DNA of 64,000 nt, taken from assembly GCA_036785325.1 (NCBI GenBank), contig JAXIVH010000015.1, positions 3,380,984 to 3,444,983 of the forward strand, read 5' to 3'. Shown in pieces: positions 1 to 13,380 of this stretch; the stretch's first letter is position 1, and the number at the start of each line of letters is the position of its first letter. The notes under the pieces are model-generated. The model worked only from the letters and a program-made list of their open reading frames with translations. It was not told the origin of the DNA and searched no databases. The position numbers and the translations under genes are program-made. Source of the stretch: Urophycis tenuis. Its lineage: Eukaryota; Chordata; Actinopteri; Gadiformes; Phycidae.

Positions 1-652
1 CAGTTTCATCCTCCTGGCTGGAACTCTCGGGGATCTCCTTCCGACTGTAACACCTGACCGGTGGACTCTGCTGCCCGGGCTCCCCGGGTTCATCTACCTC
101 TCGTGGATGAGCCCGGATCTCTTGGTCCCGAATCTCCTCCTCGATCTCCTCCTCGAGCTGGATCAACATGGGGGCCAACATTCCAAACTTGGCCCCGCGT
201 CGCGCCACCTCCAGCAGGCAAAGAACAAAGTTCTTCTCGTTGCATCTCTCCACCAAGTCGTTGGTCTCAAACATCAACACGTCCTTGATCCAAAGCTCCT
301 GTCTGCACCACGTAATGAAATTGGAAACGTTGTCCCTTGCCACGAAAGAGCCAGAGACGACGTTGCGCGACTGAAAGACTACGTCTTTGCAGGGCATCTT
401 CATGGGCCGTGCAGCCTCCGGGAATTCCAGCTGAAAGTCCAGCGCGGCGCGGTTCACGTTGTTCGCGTGGCGACAGAGCGCACAGCCGGTATCCAGCCCG
501 TCCATAAATGTATCAACTGTGATCTCGAGGTCGTAGAGTGTGTTGAGCCACTCCGCCAGGTCCTCCTTCATGGCATACAGGTACTCCTCGCTCGATTTAA
601 AGGGCCTGATACTCTTGGAAGCGGCAGACTGGATGTTGCTCTGATCAGCCAT
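1..652 (-). CDS. gas2l1: GAS2-like protein 1, N-terminal CH-domain exon (partial)
   Basis: GAS2L1 is a cytoskeletal linker that binds actin through a calponin-homology (CH) domain and microtubules through a GAS2 domain. The frame opens at an ATG at 652 and stays open for 217 codons to the window edge, so the GAS2 domain and C-terminus lie outside. About residues 14-165 form the CH domain, with EDLAEWLN near the start, the central ARDNVSNFITWCR segment and the end VLCLLEVARRGAKFG. An acidic stretch, IQLEEEIEEEIRDQE, follows, as in vertebrate GAS2L1. Its position downstream of ewsr1 on the same strand matches the mammalian gene order. A splice donor inside the first few dozen bases cannot be excluded. 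GAS2L1 is preferred over GAS2L2/L3 on sequence resemblance and synteny. Confidence 0.88.
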   Translation of the reverse strand, partial: MADQSNIQSAASKSIRPFKSSEEYLYAMKEDLAEWLNTLYDLEITVDTFMDGLDTGCALCRHANNVNRAALDFQLEFPEAARPMKMPCKDVVFQSRNVVSGSFVARDNVSNFITWCRQELWIKDVLMFETNDLVERCNEKNFVLCLLEVARRGAKFGMLAPMLIQLEEEIEEEIRDQEIRAHPREVDEPGEPGQQSPPVRCYSRKEIPESSSQEDET

Positions 653-1258
653 ATTGCGTGAACAGGGTGGCCTATCAATAAACACGTCTATTTAATCATT
701 CCTGGTTGTACCCCTACCCAATACCTCGTCCACAGATTAAAGACAAATAACCGCGTTGACGCGCCCATGACAAGTGGCCAGTTGGTCATTCAGTGGCACT
801 TCATTGAGGAATGAAGAAGCTTTGTATCCTCGCATATCTGAACGCACTGCAGCTGTGGCGCGTGGACGATTTTTCCGGATGTCTCAATAGAACCCGTTTC
901 CTTTAGTACGAGCATCGCCAACCTTAAGAATGCGGACGAGGAGTCTTGAGGAATCGGGTATGAAATGATACGTTGATGATACACACCCATTAATGCGCAT
1001 TGGCTTGTTTCATCCGGCGAATCCTCCTCACGCCCAACCAAAATCGATGCGCTCTCATGTCCTGTCGGCGGTGACGGCGCAGCTCCTTGGTGGACTCTGG
1101 GACCGTGGAGTCAGCTGTAGAATTACTTCATCGTTCCTCACGAAGAGCTCAACCCATGTTGCTCCCGCCTATCGCGCAGAATATGTTGACCTGCTCGGGC
1201 TTAGAGCAGACGAGAGACTCGTCGCCACATCCCATTACCAGGGATAAACCCACGAGAA

Positions 1259-1283
1259 GGGGGGGGGGGGGGGGGGAGGGGGG
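1259..1283. repeat. Poly(G) tract
   Basis: An 18-base G run is followed by one A and six more G. It is prone to length variation and sequencing error; no function is evident. Confidence 0.9.
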
Positions 1284-1879
1284 CGTCGGGAAATTAACCC
1301 CATCTTAACTGTTTTACAATGGGTCGCTGACGGCAGGAGCAATCTCGAACCTAGAACAACCCGCTAAGGCTACGCCGTGGTTTAAGATAAACCCGCCGTG
1401 ACGATTAGGACAGTGTAATAATACAATCAAACAAAGTCCACATCTTGTGTGGCTAAACCATGCAGCACCAGTAACCAACTGTCCGTTAGCTGTCCGGAAG
1501 AAAAACGTGTGTGCCCTAAATGAGGTATTGAATGCAATGCGCAAATAAGGCGATCCCACACCTTAGCTAAGTGGTAGGCCATGACTCCGGACAGTGGCAT
1601 AGATACAATACGAATGGGTGTTAATGACGTTATTTAAAGAAGAGATACGCCGTCATTGAATTTGAAACACTGTTGCCCATCACCACAGCGCATTCTCAAA
1701 CCCTGCGCGTGACTTCAGAAAGGCGAATTTATTTATTCTTTATTTGTACAATTTTAAGGCCAAATAGAGATACAAAAACTTGATTGTGCTACCTCAGTGG
1801 CATGGATATCATTAGTAGTTTTATTAAATAAGGTAGGCTACATTAAATTCCTTCACATCAGGTTATTTTCCAACAGCCT

Positions 1880-2110
1880 CGCGGGGTTGAGTTCTCCTTG
1901 AACGCTATTGGTCGAGCCGTTCTAATGGCGCCGGGCCGTGCGTCCACCACGGAGCGCCGCCACGAGCAGGGAGGCTTGTTTTTATAAAGGGGAGAAAAAC
2001 CTGCTGTGGATGTTTAGAGACTATCTTTTGTTTGAACGTTAAGGGAGGGAGCGGCGAGCGGGAGGGCGACAGTATCTGTAACGGCCAAGAGAGGAGACAT
2101 GGTTGGTGAG
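1880..2110 (+). promoter_or_regulatory. Candidate promoter: CpG-rich patch with inverted CCAAT and TATA-like box
   Basis: A locally GC- and CpG-rich patch carries ATTGG (inverted CCAAT) at about 1906-1910 and TTTTTATAAAGGGG at about 1979-1992. About 110 bp further on is an ATG followed closely by a GTGAGC donor-like site (about 2099-2112). The arrangement resembles a plus-strand promoter and first exon, but no downstream exon was found. It could instead belong to an upstream gas2l1 exon on the other strand. This is inference. Confidence 0.3.
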
Positions 2111-3544
2111 CCCAATGCCTACGATGCTGCATTGGACTTAGATTACATTCATACCTTAACAATATTACGGATTTTTTTTAAAAAAAAATCCACATTGCAA
2201 TCGGTTAACAATATTATGACACAGATTGGCGTTTATGCCACTTTCAAACAGTCCCGACAATTACTCCTCTAATCTCATTAAACATCGATTTCAGCAGAGC
2301 AGCATCGAATACGATACAGCTGGATTTAAATATGTTTGCTCAGACCAAACCAATAAGATACGGGTTTTTATGGGTAACTGCGTAGACTGAGCAGATCAGC
2401 AAACTTGCTATAACCCACGAGTTAAAAGACTACGTGCAGAGTAATTCCGAGAAACGATGACCATATAAGAGCTTCTGGGACTTCCTTTTATAGACATACG
2501 GTGAACAGAACTAAAGAAAACGTAAACTCGACATTGCCACGGTATGCGTATGAAGGGATGCGGGGGGTGCGAACATGCGTAAGCCTAGTTAAGGTCACCT
2601 TAGCGAATGTAAACGGCTGGGTACATCTCAGTTTTAAATTAAATTACGAAATCGTTAAATGTGCTTCAAGTTTTATTGCGCAATTATGACTCAACAAACA
2701 GTTGGATGTTAGGGCATGGCAAATTGGCCTGCCCAGGTGGGCCTGCCTACCTTCGTTTTGTAATTTGCATGTCGAAAAATCAAGAACGACGGAAGGTCGT
2801 CAACAGTGCCACCGTGCGGCATTAGTGACATGCAACAGTCCAAAAACAAATGGTAAAACCTCGGAACTAGAATTTCATTCGTTCCAAAAGCCTGTGCGAG
2901 TTGTGAATTGTTCACCATCAGTGTTTAATGTATAAAATCCTACATTTAACTTGGATTGTCATAAAACAACAATAACCTTTTTATTTTATAAAGCAAAGCA
3001 ATAGACGCACCATTTTGATGCTTTGAGATGATTTCCTTCGTCCACTCGGTCGTTGTACTCACTATGTCCTGCTGTTCCAGAGCCCCACTTCTTCGGAGGC
3101 GTGGTGGAGGGCTTAGTTATACACTAGCATGTTTAAATGGAAAAGAGGCTCAGAACAGCAGATGAAGATGCACAGCAGAGAGCGTTGTAGAGTGGGTCTC
3201 CTCTGTACTGACACTCAGCTCGGTGTCCCCACGTCATCCAAGCATACGAGGTCCAAAATGTGTTTGATTCCTGGGACAGAAGATTTGTTTCAGAAGCAAA
3301 CGGTTCCACTTCAGAAGCGTTGGAGTACCGATGTTTCACTGTATAGAATAGCAAATACAGAAAAAGAGCAAATGCGACATAACCGGTACTTCAATTTGTG
3401 AACTAAAATATTATTTCCAAGGGTTTTTATTTGAAAGGTGTTTAGTATAAAGCAAACATCATGCAGTTAGTTACAAAGCTCTGACATTGCCATAAATTTA
3501 GAAGCCACTAACAAGTTCTGAAAAAGAAAATATCCTGCAGCTTT

Positions 3545-3916
3545 ACTGTGAAAACAGTAACATTTTATTTCCAAGTTCAGGTTATTACACAATTGCTAGT
3601 TGACTTGGGGAATGAGGGGTCAATCATGATAAAAATTAAACAAAACAAAAAAGCATTTTACTATACATTTAGAACTAAAATTAAAAAAGCAAAAAAAACA
3701 AAACATGCAAAAATACAAGATGGAAAATAAACAATGGTAAACGATAACTAAAAAAAATCCCAACTACAAACACTTGAATAACATTGTGTTACATGTAACT
3801 GCACCAAGGTATTCTACAGCAGTTATACAACCATTGATACATGGAATCATAAATTAAAATATTCCTCTTAAAAAATTGATTCCCACGTCGAACCGAGAGC
3901 ATGGCGAGGTGGCGTC
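3545..3916 (-). other. ewsr1: ewsr1 3' untranslated region with poly(A) signal
   Basis: AT-rich sequence follows the ewsr1 stop codon. An AATAAA hexamer on the minus strand at 3564-3569 gives a 3' UTR of about 370 bp. A further AATAAA-like site near 3425-3431 could be an alternative end. Confidence 0.5.
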
Positions 3917-6900
3917 TCAATAGGGCCTGTCTCTGCGCTCCTGGCGATGGTCCCTGGGGAGAACGGAGCGGTGAGCAGAGGCAGCGGAAACACGCCCACA
4001 CCTACTGATCCATGCTCATTCATGGCATGTGAGACATCATTCACATCATCTTGTAGAAAAGTACTCAAAGTGCAATCTCAATTGAGATGCGGGGGACGAT
4101 TACAGTGCTCGGCTATAATGTGTACAGCAACCGGCTGAGAGGACATCTTGTTTGAGCTCAGTATGGGGTGCTAAAAAGCAGTGATTACAGGCCCCGGGCT
4201 ACTCCTGCGTTGGCCGGGTCCCACTGGCAGCTCTTTACCTCATGTCCATCTTGCCCGGGGGGCCCATCCCTCTGCCGCCTCTGCCGCCCATGGGGGGTCC
4301 TCCCCTCGGTGCGCCGCGGAAGCCTCCTCTATCCATGCCTCCTCGTCCTCTGAAGCCCCCGCGGTCTCCACCCCAGCCCCCCCGGAAGCCAGGGCCACCA
4401 GGGCCGCCGGGGCCACCGGGGCCCCCGGGGCCCCCCACACTGCCCGGCCCGCCACGGTCCATGCCCCTGCCGCCACGCATCCCCATCCCGCCTCTCCCCC
4501 GGTCGCCACCTGGAACACAAGCGCTCAGCTTCAGCCTGCAGCTCTACATGCATGCAGTGCATCAAACGCTGTGAGCCAATCAGGAAGTTACATGACTGTG
4601 AAATACACTGGAGGTTGTACCTGCAGGCGGGAACGGAGGGCCACCCCCCAGGCCTTCTGGTTTGGGAGCTTTGCACTGGTTGCACTCCATCCGCCAGGCA
4701 AAGTTCTGGTTCCCGCAGCCGCTAAGCACCAGAGCAGAACACGGTCACAAGGCAATCCCGACAGTGAACGACCAAAAGACTGCAGCCAGGGGCAGGTCAG
4801 GTAAAGGACGATACATACGGGTTAGGGCACTCCCAGTCTCCGGCTCTCTGCTGCATGTTGCCCCCTGACGGGCCGCCCCGACCCATACCGCGGGGACCTC
4901 CTCTGGGCCCGAAGCCTCCACGCTCTCCCCCGCGACCCATCATACCTGAAACAAAAAACAAGGTTCAGGCACCCGATGACAGAGAAGCATGTCTTGTTTC
5001 AGAGCAACAGCGAGCCCTGGTCAGTTTACCTCCACGGCCCATCATGCCATCTCTCATCGGCAGGCCCCCTCTCATCCCTCCAATCATGGGCTTACGACGA
5101 GCCATCGAAACCTTCAACCTGCGGCCCTGGAAGTCCTTTCCTTTAAAACAAAACAAAATATGATTAGATCTCATCGTTTCTCCCAGGTGATGCATGAGGA
5201 GAAGTAAAGGTAAGGGAGGCTACCATCAAAGTGCTCCACAGCTGCCTTGGCACAGAAGGGCTCCTCATAGGATAAGGTTGCATCTCCCTTGGGTTTGCCA
5301 CTGTCCTTGTCAGTGTAGATGTTAATGGCCGGCTGTCCCAACCTACGGTTCATCTGGGGGGAGGGAGACCTTGTGCATCAGAAGTGGCCGTGTACCAAAC
5401 GCTGCCTGCCAGACGCAGCCATTTTTGCCTGATCGCTCTCATATGAGAACCATCATTTGCCATTTTGTGTGCCAACATATACACAGTACCAGCATAAACT
5501 AGTAGTTTGGTTTAATTTTGCAGTTCAATGTTGCTTATATATTTTTGGGGAAGTGACCGACTCGCCCGACACAGAATGGTCAAGTCATCTCAGCATAGAG
5601 AGGCCAGAGGGACAGACACTGAAGACATTTAATGTTCTCACCCTGATTGGGCCAGTGTGCTTAAAGAACTCTGCCATTTCATCGATGGTGACGGTCTCAG
5701 TGAGTCCTGTGATGTAGATGGTGCTGTTCTCAGAGTCATCCTGCTCCTCAGGGCGCCCTGCAAGTGAAACAACAGTTATAAATAAACTGGAAACATCCAG
5801 TGGCAGTTTAAAATATACTGGCACGATTTATTGGAAGACAGCCAGGCACAAATTTTAGACCGTTCCAAGTTCTTAGAATAATCAGTCTTACGTTTGTGAA
5901 ATGCTTTTGTTGACTTAACCCTTTTCATGGTCAACTACATGTACACCATTTGCACAGACAGACATGGTACAGTTTCAGCTTTAAAAAACAAATGCACATG
6001 ATCTTGTCAAGCAACTCACCCATTTCACGCTCTCCTTCGCTGGGTCCTGAGTTCCATCAAGTCAGGGAGAGAGAAGAGGTAAATACAAGTCAGTGTGGGG
6101 CACTTGGTAACGCAGGACTACTCCTGAAGAGCATTGCAACTCTCATTAGACACCGTTGGCCGTTTTTGGAAAGATAAAATAAAAATGGTATCTTATGGTG
6201 AACCACATCTCCTCTCAACCGCAACATATTTTATGAAAAATACCAGACCTTTTGTCATGTGCAACTTGATATTGCTATAAAACCAAATGTTCAAAACGAA
6301 GGAATAATCCCAAGTAATTCACTCCTCAATAAGCACAATGCAAAAAACCAATACACTCTTGTTGCCAGTGGAATTTTCTAATTACCATGTCAATTGAAAT
6401 TGTGAAAACCATTGACACTGCGAAATGTTTTACCCCAAAGATAAAAAAAAGGAACCCAACTATTATTTCACGATGTGTTGTCAAAAGAACGTTAAATGTT
6501 TGCATACCACGGTATGAAAATACTCAAAGAGCAAGAGAATGCTTGCTCAATTAAAAAAAAAAACAAAACAAAAAAAAAACAAGTGAAGGTTTGGAATGGA
6601 CTAACCAGTGTAATACTCGTGAACTTACCACCAGGCTTACTGAAGCCACCTCTGTCTCCAGCGCCGCTATGAGGGGGATAAATGGAGATATGAAGGCGGT
6701 TTCCCTTTTACAGCCACTTCAAAACCTTGATGCCAGTGGCTTCATATAGGAAGTAATGATCACAGTTTTAACTAACCCAACTCCCCAAAATGTTATTTCA
6801 TAAATACACACAAAAGGTTTTAATGTGGGGAATGTTGATAATGTTGAAACTTGCTTCCATCTTGTTAAACTATAACAGTTTCTCTGTGGGTACATCAAAT

Positions 6901-9900
6901 AAAAATTTTGCTTAACAAAAGTTTCATTATGAAAAGGCCAAAAAAAAAAACTAAAACAATAAACAAATATTTGTACAACAGAAACAAATATTTCAGATGC
7001 ATTGATTCCAGACATACCATCGACTGGAAAGACTGTAGTTACCAATATATATATATTTATCAGTGGCTGACAACTTTAATAAAAATTCAATGCATCAGAA
7101 ATTTCACAATGCTGTCATTACAATGCGCTCATAAAAAAATAAATAAAACAAAAAAATATATATTTTACAAGGTTTGGCTGTTTCACAAGTCTTCAATGTA
7201 TTGGCCCACTGTGCTCAGACATCAGTAAAAAAACAAAAAAAAAACAATCTTCCTCAGTTGCCGGAATAAAGGCTGATTTAGCTCCCCTCCTGCTGCTTAA
7301 GCTGCCGAGAAACCTTTTTACAGTAAAGATGCTTTTAAATGGCTCTCACTGTTACCTGTACGGTATAAACGTAACAAAGCATGTTAAAAAAGTGCTCATT
7401 TGAATGATCAAACATTTGTATTCCAAACCACAAAAACATCTTGACAATTGAAATGTGTGATATCCCCCCTCCCACATGTTCAATAGTCCTGTGCAATACT
7501 CTAATAATCCCAAATTGAGTGTCATATGTACATTGCGCATAATGCATGCATAGTAATTTGAATAAACCGACATCCGATGTCTTGATACTGGGATTTAAAT
7601 GGGATAATGTTGTATGTGCATGTCTAACTGTCCACCACAAACTGTAGAGAATATCAATGGGTATACACCACTGGAAACCAGGAAATTCCAAAACCATATT
7701 TAAAAAAGGACAAGTCCTATAAAGAGGGGAACGCAAGTAATAGGAAAACTAATAGCTCACACAAGTTAGCATTTTTTACCTAAAAATAGTCCTCTAAAGA
7801 ATGAGAAACCTGAAAAACCTGAAGGATAGCTGCTTTGCTGAAAACCTTTTTCAGAGTGTTAAGATTTGAAACCCAAGAAGGTTTTGTATTAATGTTGTAT
7901 TGCTGACCAAATCAGAAGTTTGACTTCCATAAAAAAAAGTATGACCCATGTCATCTTTTGATCCTCTGTATTAGTCTCCACATTAGTGTAACCAAAATCA
8001 TAAGATGTTAATATTGAGCATGTGAAGTTTCAACAATATCCACATCAACATTACTCATTAAAATCAGATCCCTCACCGTTAAATTTCACAATTAGTGCTT
8101 TTGTTCACATAAATGTATACCAGATACATTTTTCCAAGTACCTCTTGAGTCTTAATAGTTGATAATGAACATTTCTTACGACTATATAGTTCTGCAAACC
8201 TTTCATTAGTGCTGGTGAAGTCAGGCAGGCCAGTTGTAGAAACCCATGGTTTCAAAAGCCTGGGTAGCGCAGCCATAACCAGAGTAAACGCATAAATATA
8301 CCAGTAAAAAGTAATTTACATGCAGTTCCAAATGTGATCCCATATTCACCAGCCGGCTACACGCAACCAAATACTCATGAGTAAATATCTGAAATGTCAC
8401 CCGAGTGATATATAGGACGCACTGGGTTTTAACGAGGGTAAATTACGGTCCTCTTTTGCAGAGGTTGCTGGCAACGTTTGATCAAATGTCAACCTTAAAA
8501 ACCACAAAACTCCCAAAAGTAAGCGCAAAAAGGTTGAATGTGTTCTTCAAAGTCACGGTTACGGTATGGTTAAAGAGATATGAAGGCAGCAGGAAGTATT
8601 AAAGGGAGGGGGAAAGTACATTATTAACACCATCTCGTCTGCCATTGGATTTTTAATAGCCGCAAAAAAAAAGAATTATGTTCTGAAGTGTGACCCATGG
8701 ATGCTCGACTAAATGCAACGGCACATTTTAAATGATTATTCGGTACGTTTGTGCTATGGAGTGTGACATGGAATTACCATTGAAGGCCCAACTAATTGTA
8801 TACGCACAGGTGATTTTGTACAATTTAGATTACCCCATTGTATCTTGTAAGAAACTCTTCATTTTACCCAGGTGTTGAATGTATATGTGATGCACAACAC
8901 ATTGTGTGTGTGATGAAGGTTATTAGCCAAACTTCTTACCATTGCCATTTTAGAAGCAGGGCTGAGAAACTGGTTGCAAAAAGTCAAATTTGCCTACTTT
9001 GAAATTGGATGGTAAACCTGGGAATTGAATAACAAAAAAACCCAGCCCAATCAACCCACAGTGTTTTTCATTGGAACAGGTCTCAGCCCTGCTCTAGTGG
9101 GCCTCTGCTCCTGCAGGGGAGAGAGGTGAGTACGTTGAGGAGCGTGACTTACCTCATGCCACGCCCAGGGCCTCCGCGCCCACGATGCATCATGCCACCG
9201 CGATCAAAGCCATCCCGGCCCGGCCCCCGGCTCTCTCCTGCCCCGGGGTACCTGGTAGACTCCATGCTAGAGTAGCCAGTGCTGCCACCCTGGCCATTCT
9301 GCCGGTAATTACCTGTAAAGACACACAGGACTGTTAAAACCACTGGCTGACAATTATAGGAATTGCTAGAAAAAACAACAAAAAAAAAACATGCAAATTT
9401 CAGAATGGCCACAATTCAATATGTGAATGAAAATGTTGGCTGCCTATGCATTTCAACATGTAGCACACATGCAACATGCACTTCAGGTAGAAACAAAAAC
9501 CACTGTGCCACCAAGCTTTCCACTGGATGGATCACTTTTGAGTTGCAAGTTGATCAGACTTGCTGTGTTGCACATACCGTGTTGTTTATGCAACACAGCA
9601 TGTGTCATGTATCACGTTGAAATTAGGTTCACCCCTTTAATGAGCATGGCCTCATTCTGACCCAGCTGTACATGCATAGTCACTATGACTTACTGTACTG
9701 ACTAGACTGGCTGTAGCTGGGGGGTCCACCCTGCTGGCTGTACTGGCTGGGGGGGGGCTGGGTGTAGGAGCCCGAGGCCTGTGGAGGGTACGTGGAAGGA
9801 GGGGCCTGCTGCTGCTGCGGCTGCTGCTGGTAGCTGCTCTGCTGCTGGCCGTAAGCTCCCTGCTGAGCCTGGTAGCCTGTGGGCTGCTGCTGCTGCTGGC

Positions 9901-11795
9901 CGTACGCCGCTGGCTGAGAGTAGCCGCTCTGGTTGTAGCTGGAAGGTTGGCTGCTGGTGTTGTAACTACGGGACCAGAACAGAAACACTAATTGCATTAG
10001 GAGAAAGGACGCATTTCTTTTTTCCAATGCCCGTTTGCTCCTGCACTTGTCAAATATTTTCATCCTATACTTTACAGTAGTATGTCAGTATTTTCTACCT
10101 CTGTGGGGCAGTGGGAGCAGCTTGCTGGCCGTATCCAGGGTAGGTGGACTGGGCAGTGTAGCCCGGCTGAGAGCCATAGGACTGTGAGGCAGCCGGAGCC
10201 GCGGCGGCAGGAGTGCTCTCATAACTGCTGGTCCCGTAACTCTGAGCAGACTGGGAGTATCCGTGGGTGCTTGACTGGGCGGCCGGGTATCCAGCTGCTC
10301 ATGGTGAAATGAAATAAAAATCCCCCGGTGTTAAAACATTACCCGTACATTATACATTTACGGAAGCTGGTTTATAGGGAGACAGACAAAAAGTGCCAAT
10401 ACTTGCATGTCTAGTACTAGTGTAGACACTGAACAATTCCTACTTGCTATGACCTTCTTTGCATTGGGTACTTTTAAAGCTCAACATAAACGTGACCCAC
10501 TCACCTGATGCTTGCTGTCCATAAGAGGAGCCATACTGCTGCTGTTGCTGGGCGTAGCCCCCCGCTGCTGGGGTGGTCTGGGAGTAGCCGGTGTCTGCCG
10601 CGGCAGGCTGGGCATACGAGCTGTAGCTCTGCTGGCCATAACCCTGCTAGGGGTTGTTTAGTATTAGTATAAGTGTATACGTCCAGTATAAGTGTGTCCC
10701 ACACTTATGATCCAGTCCTTATACGCAGAATGATTTCTGCCAGTCTGGTGTACGAAAACATTTGTTTAGCTTTGTATGGATTGCGGGCTCGACTCAGGTT
10801 TTATAGTAAAGGGAAAGGGAAGGAATTGGCCAGAGATGGTGATGATGCATTTGATGGACGTTCCAGCGTGATCCGGCGGGAAATTTTGGTCACGGCGACG
10901 CGTTCGTCCAGATATTTTCTCAATCGTGCTTTAACAGCATTGACGCTATCATTATTTGTTTCATACGGAACTTGATCCGGGTTGATTTACCACTCTCTCT
11001 CTCTCTGATTTGACATAGTAAATACAGTCGTGCGATATCGACATAAATAAAGACTTACCTGTGCTGACTGTCCGTATCCTTGAGAAGGCTGAGTTGCATA
11101 GGAGCTGTACCTACAACGAGGAGAATGTCAAGTCTTGCGTTGCCAAGCGACAACCTGACCCATCGTAGTTACTGCCGCGAAATGCCATTCATTTCAATTA
11201 AGTTCATTTCACTAAACCAGGATCATGAATACTTACCCTTGTTGGGCAGTGGTCTGGTTGTAGGAACTGTAATCTGTCGAAAAATAGAACAGTTTTAATG
11301 TGAACCGGCGTTGATGTTTATTTTTGAAGCCCAATCCAAAACCGTCGCGAGTTTTGCCGCTACTGCAAGCCCAGCTAACAAGCTAGTTAGCAACCTGGCT
11401 AGGGACAAAGACGCAAGACACTCGGTCGACAATGATTTAAATTAAAGTCGAGATCGAACATGTTCGAACACATATACAATACACATGATTGCGTTGTAAT
11501 AACAAAACGGCAAATATTAGTTTCCTACATCAATTTGATCTCCATTTACAGAACACACCCGTATCAACCAGCGACGGAAGGATTGGATAGCTAACGAAGC
11601 TAACGAAGCTAACGAAGGCCTTGAAGTTAGGATCTCTTACGATCTGCATTTTCTTATATCGCAATACAACACAATTCATACGTTGGGTTTTTTTGTCAAA
11701 CAAACACGTAACACATGGTCTTTCTCTCCGAATAAAATGCTTAAATACATTTAATAATTGTTATTCTGATTTTACCCACCTGGAGCCGTCGCCAT
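3917..11795 (-). CDS. ewsr1: EWS RNA-binding protein 1 (FET family), 16 coding exons
   Basis: This is a FET-family RNA-binding protein acting in nuclear transcription and splicing. Coding exons on the minus strand are 11795-11780, 11273-11237, 11110-11059, 10646-10505, 10294-10099, 9965-9694, 9312-9153, 6666-6629, 6046-6020, 5757-5642, 5353-5224, 5140-5030, 4945-4819, 4721-4621, 4509-4239 and 3953-3917. Every junction has AG/GT and keeps frame, giving 610 codons plus TGA. Residues 1-238 are the Ser/Tyr/Gly/Gln-rich low-complexity domain. An RGG box (about 239-291) follows, then an RRM (about 323-408, with STIYITGL and GKPKGDATLSYE), a second RGG box, a RanBP2-type zinc finger (DWECPNP then CGNQNFAWR and CNQC, about 468-500), a third RGG box and the C-terminal nuclear-localisation tail RRDRPY. 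The N-terminal DYSSYNQ motif and the gas2l1 neighbour favour EWSR1 over FUS or TAF15. Which teleost paralogue (a or b) cannot be told. Confidence 0.95.
6670..9150 (-). other. ewsr1: Long AT-rich ewsr1 intron
   Basis: This 2.5-kb intron separates the first RGG exon (9312-9153) from the short exon at 6666-6629. It is AT-rich with many A/T homopolymers and contains no transposon or ORF that I recognise. Confidence 0.6.
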
Positions 11796-11871
11796 CTTAG
11801 TATGCCTGCAGAAATGTGCTTGCTTGTGTGAGTTGACCGACTGAGCATTGGAATATTTGCTTCTGGCATGG

Positions 11872-11882
11872 ACTCGCGAGAT
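11872..11882. promoter_or_regulatory. CGCG box (CTCGCGAGA) upstream of ewsr1
   Basis: CTCGCGAGA, one base short of the TCTCGCGAGA palindrome found near start sites of many housekeeping genes, lies about 80 bp upstream of the ewsr1 ATG. A second CGCGAGG occurs at about 11898. No TATA box is seen. The position suggests the core promoter of ewsr1. Confidence 0.45.
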
Positions 11883-12193
11883 CAACAGTAAGTATCGCGA
11901 GGAGTGCGATAATACACTGGGACCCAGACTATTTCGTATTATTGAAAAACACAATTATATCTACATTGTCAGACACGCAGAAAATAAAATGCAATGCAAA
12001 AAATACACATTTCAGAGACGGGGGACAATTTTTTTTTTTTTTACTACTTTTACCATCCATTATTATATCAATTATTATCCCTGAATCCCTGAACATGACA
12101 AGACAGTACTAGACAATAATAATCAATCATAATAATAATCAAACAAAAATAGATAAAATGAAAAAAATGCGAAAGAATGGGGAACATAATGTT

Positions 12194-12375
<182 letters not shown>

Positions 12376-12381
12376 GTGTAT

Positions 12382-12408
12382 AGAGAGAGAGAGAGAGAGA
12401 GAGAGAGA
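12382..12408. repeat. (GA)n microsatellite
   Basis: About 13 AG units separated by only 10 bp from the TA microsatellite, forming a compound repeat. Confidence 0.95.
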
Positions 12409-12914
12409 TGAAGAGACGACAGGTCCCAAAAGGCAGTGTGTTAAATTTAGCGGCATCTAGCGGATTTTGTTATTTAGAAAAATAAGTTTGTAAATAGTAT
12501 ATTGTCGCATGAATATAATAATTGTTGTGTTAACGTCCCGGGGGCGGTCCTCTTCCTCAACATTAGCTCTGAACGAACAGAGGGCTCAAGACTCCAAGTA
12601 AAAAGAGTTTTTGACCCAGAGTTCTTGGGTGGAGGGCGTGCTTTCCCCATGGGCACGGCTCATTTGTGATCCCTTTTTCAGTACGTCGTTGTGTAGGGGC
12701 ATTATAATGAGCGTTGTTGGACATGAAATGCGCCGTGACGTTATACTCTGTCCGAGAAGCTATCTCTCTCTTTGACGTGGATCAAAATCAACCTCTGGCC
12801 ATATGAAGGTCCACACATCTCCTTGCCCGCCGTGGCAGGATACCATTAATGTCCAAGAAGCGTAAGCTGCTCTTGGAAGTGCCTAATAAAGCCTAGTGAA
12901 GTTTGATATGAGTT

Positions 12915-13380
12915 TCACACATTTTTTATGTCAAGTGTCCTTCTTGGACCCTCTGCTTTTTAGGAGGTGGACTTCAATACCAAAAAGAAAAAAAAGAAAT
13001 GATCAGGACACAGAATGGTCTCTTTCTAAGAGCTCTGCGGAACGAGTCAGCCACCTGAACTCAGAGAAGCTGACTCTGCTGAGAAATTCAAATCCAAACT
13101 TAAAACCAACCTATTTACTCGCTCATGTGGCTCCTAGAGTGTCCCTCTGCTCTCATTACATATAGCTCATTTTATATATACATCTAGCTCATTACAATGG
13201 TGCCACCCATTATGGCACCCACTGCACTCATAACCATGCCTGGAAGGAGGGTTCCCCCCACTCTGCGTTGCTTCTACATTTTTCTTTTGGGTTTGGTCCT
13301 TGCCCTGCCTAGGCGAGGTCATAAATAGATGGCCTGTTCAGCCCTTTGAGACTGCACCTGTTGTTGTTTGATTCAATTAG
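12915..13380 (+). mobile_element. Degenerate 3' fragment of an L2/CR1-like LINE
   Basis: A weak plus-strand coding trace reads ...SSAERVSHLNSEKLTLLRNSNPNLKPTY, resembling the C-terminal end of fish LINE reverse transcriptase ORFs (the FKSxLKTxLF type). It is followed by an untranslated stretch ending in CAGCCCTTTGAGACTGCAC, a sequence often seen at LINE 3' ends. There is no intact frame and no target duplication is visible. Confidence 0.4.

Larger units (their letters stand above)
653..3540. other. Intergenic region between gas2l1 and ewsr1
   Basis: This stretch lies upstream of the gas2l1 start and downstream of the ewsr1 3' end. Apart from the GC-rich, TATA-containing patch near 1.9-2.1 kb and a G homopolymer, no gene is recognised. 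A 73-codon minus-strand frame (3133-3354) has no recognisable domain and no clear splice context. The gas2l1 5' UTR and promoter should lie in the first few hundred bases, but no definite element is visible. Confidence 0.5.

Noticed and set aside
3133..3354. 73-codon minus-strand frame downstream of ewsr1
   Set aside because: No recognisable domain, no convincing splice sites and no homologous exon nearby; left as intergenic.
4181..4804. 207-codon plus-strand open frame
   Set aside because: It is antisense to ewsr1 exons coding for Gly/Arg-rich boxes; GC-rich repeats keep the opposite strand open.
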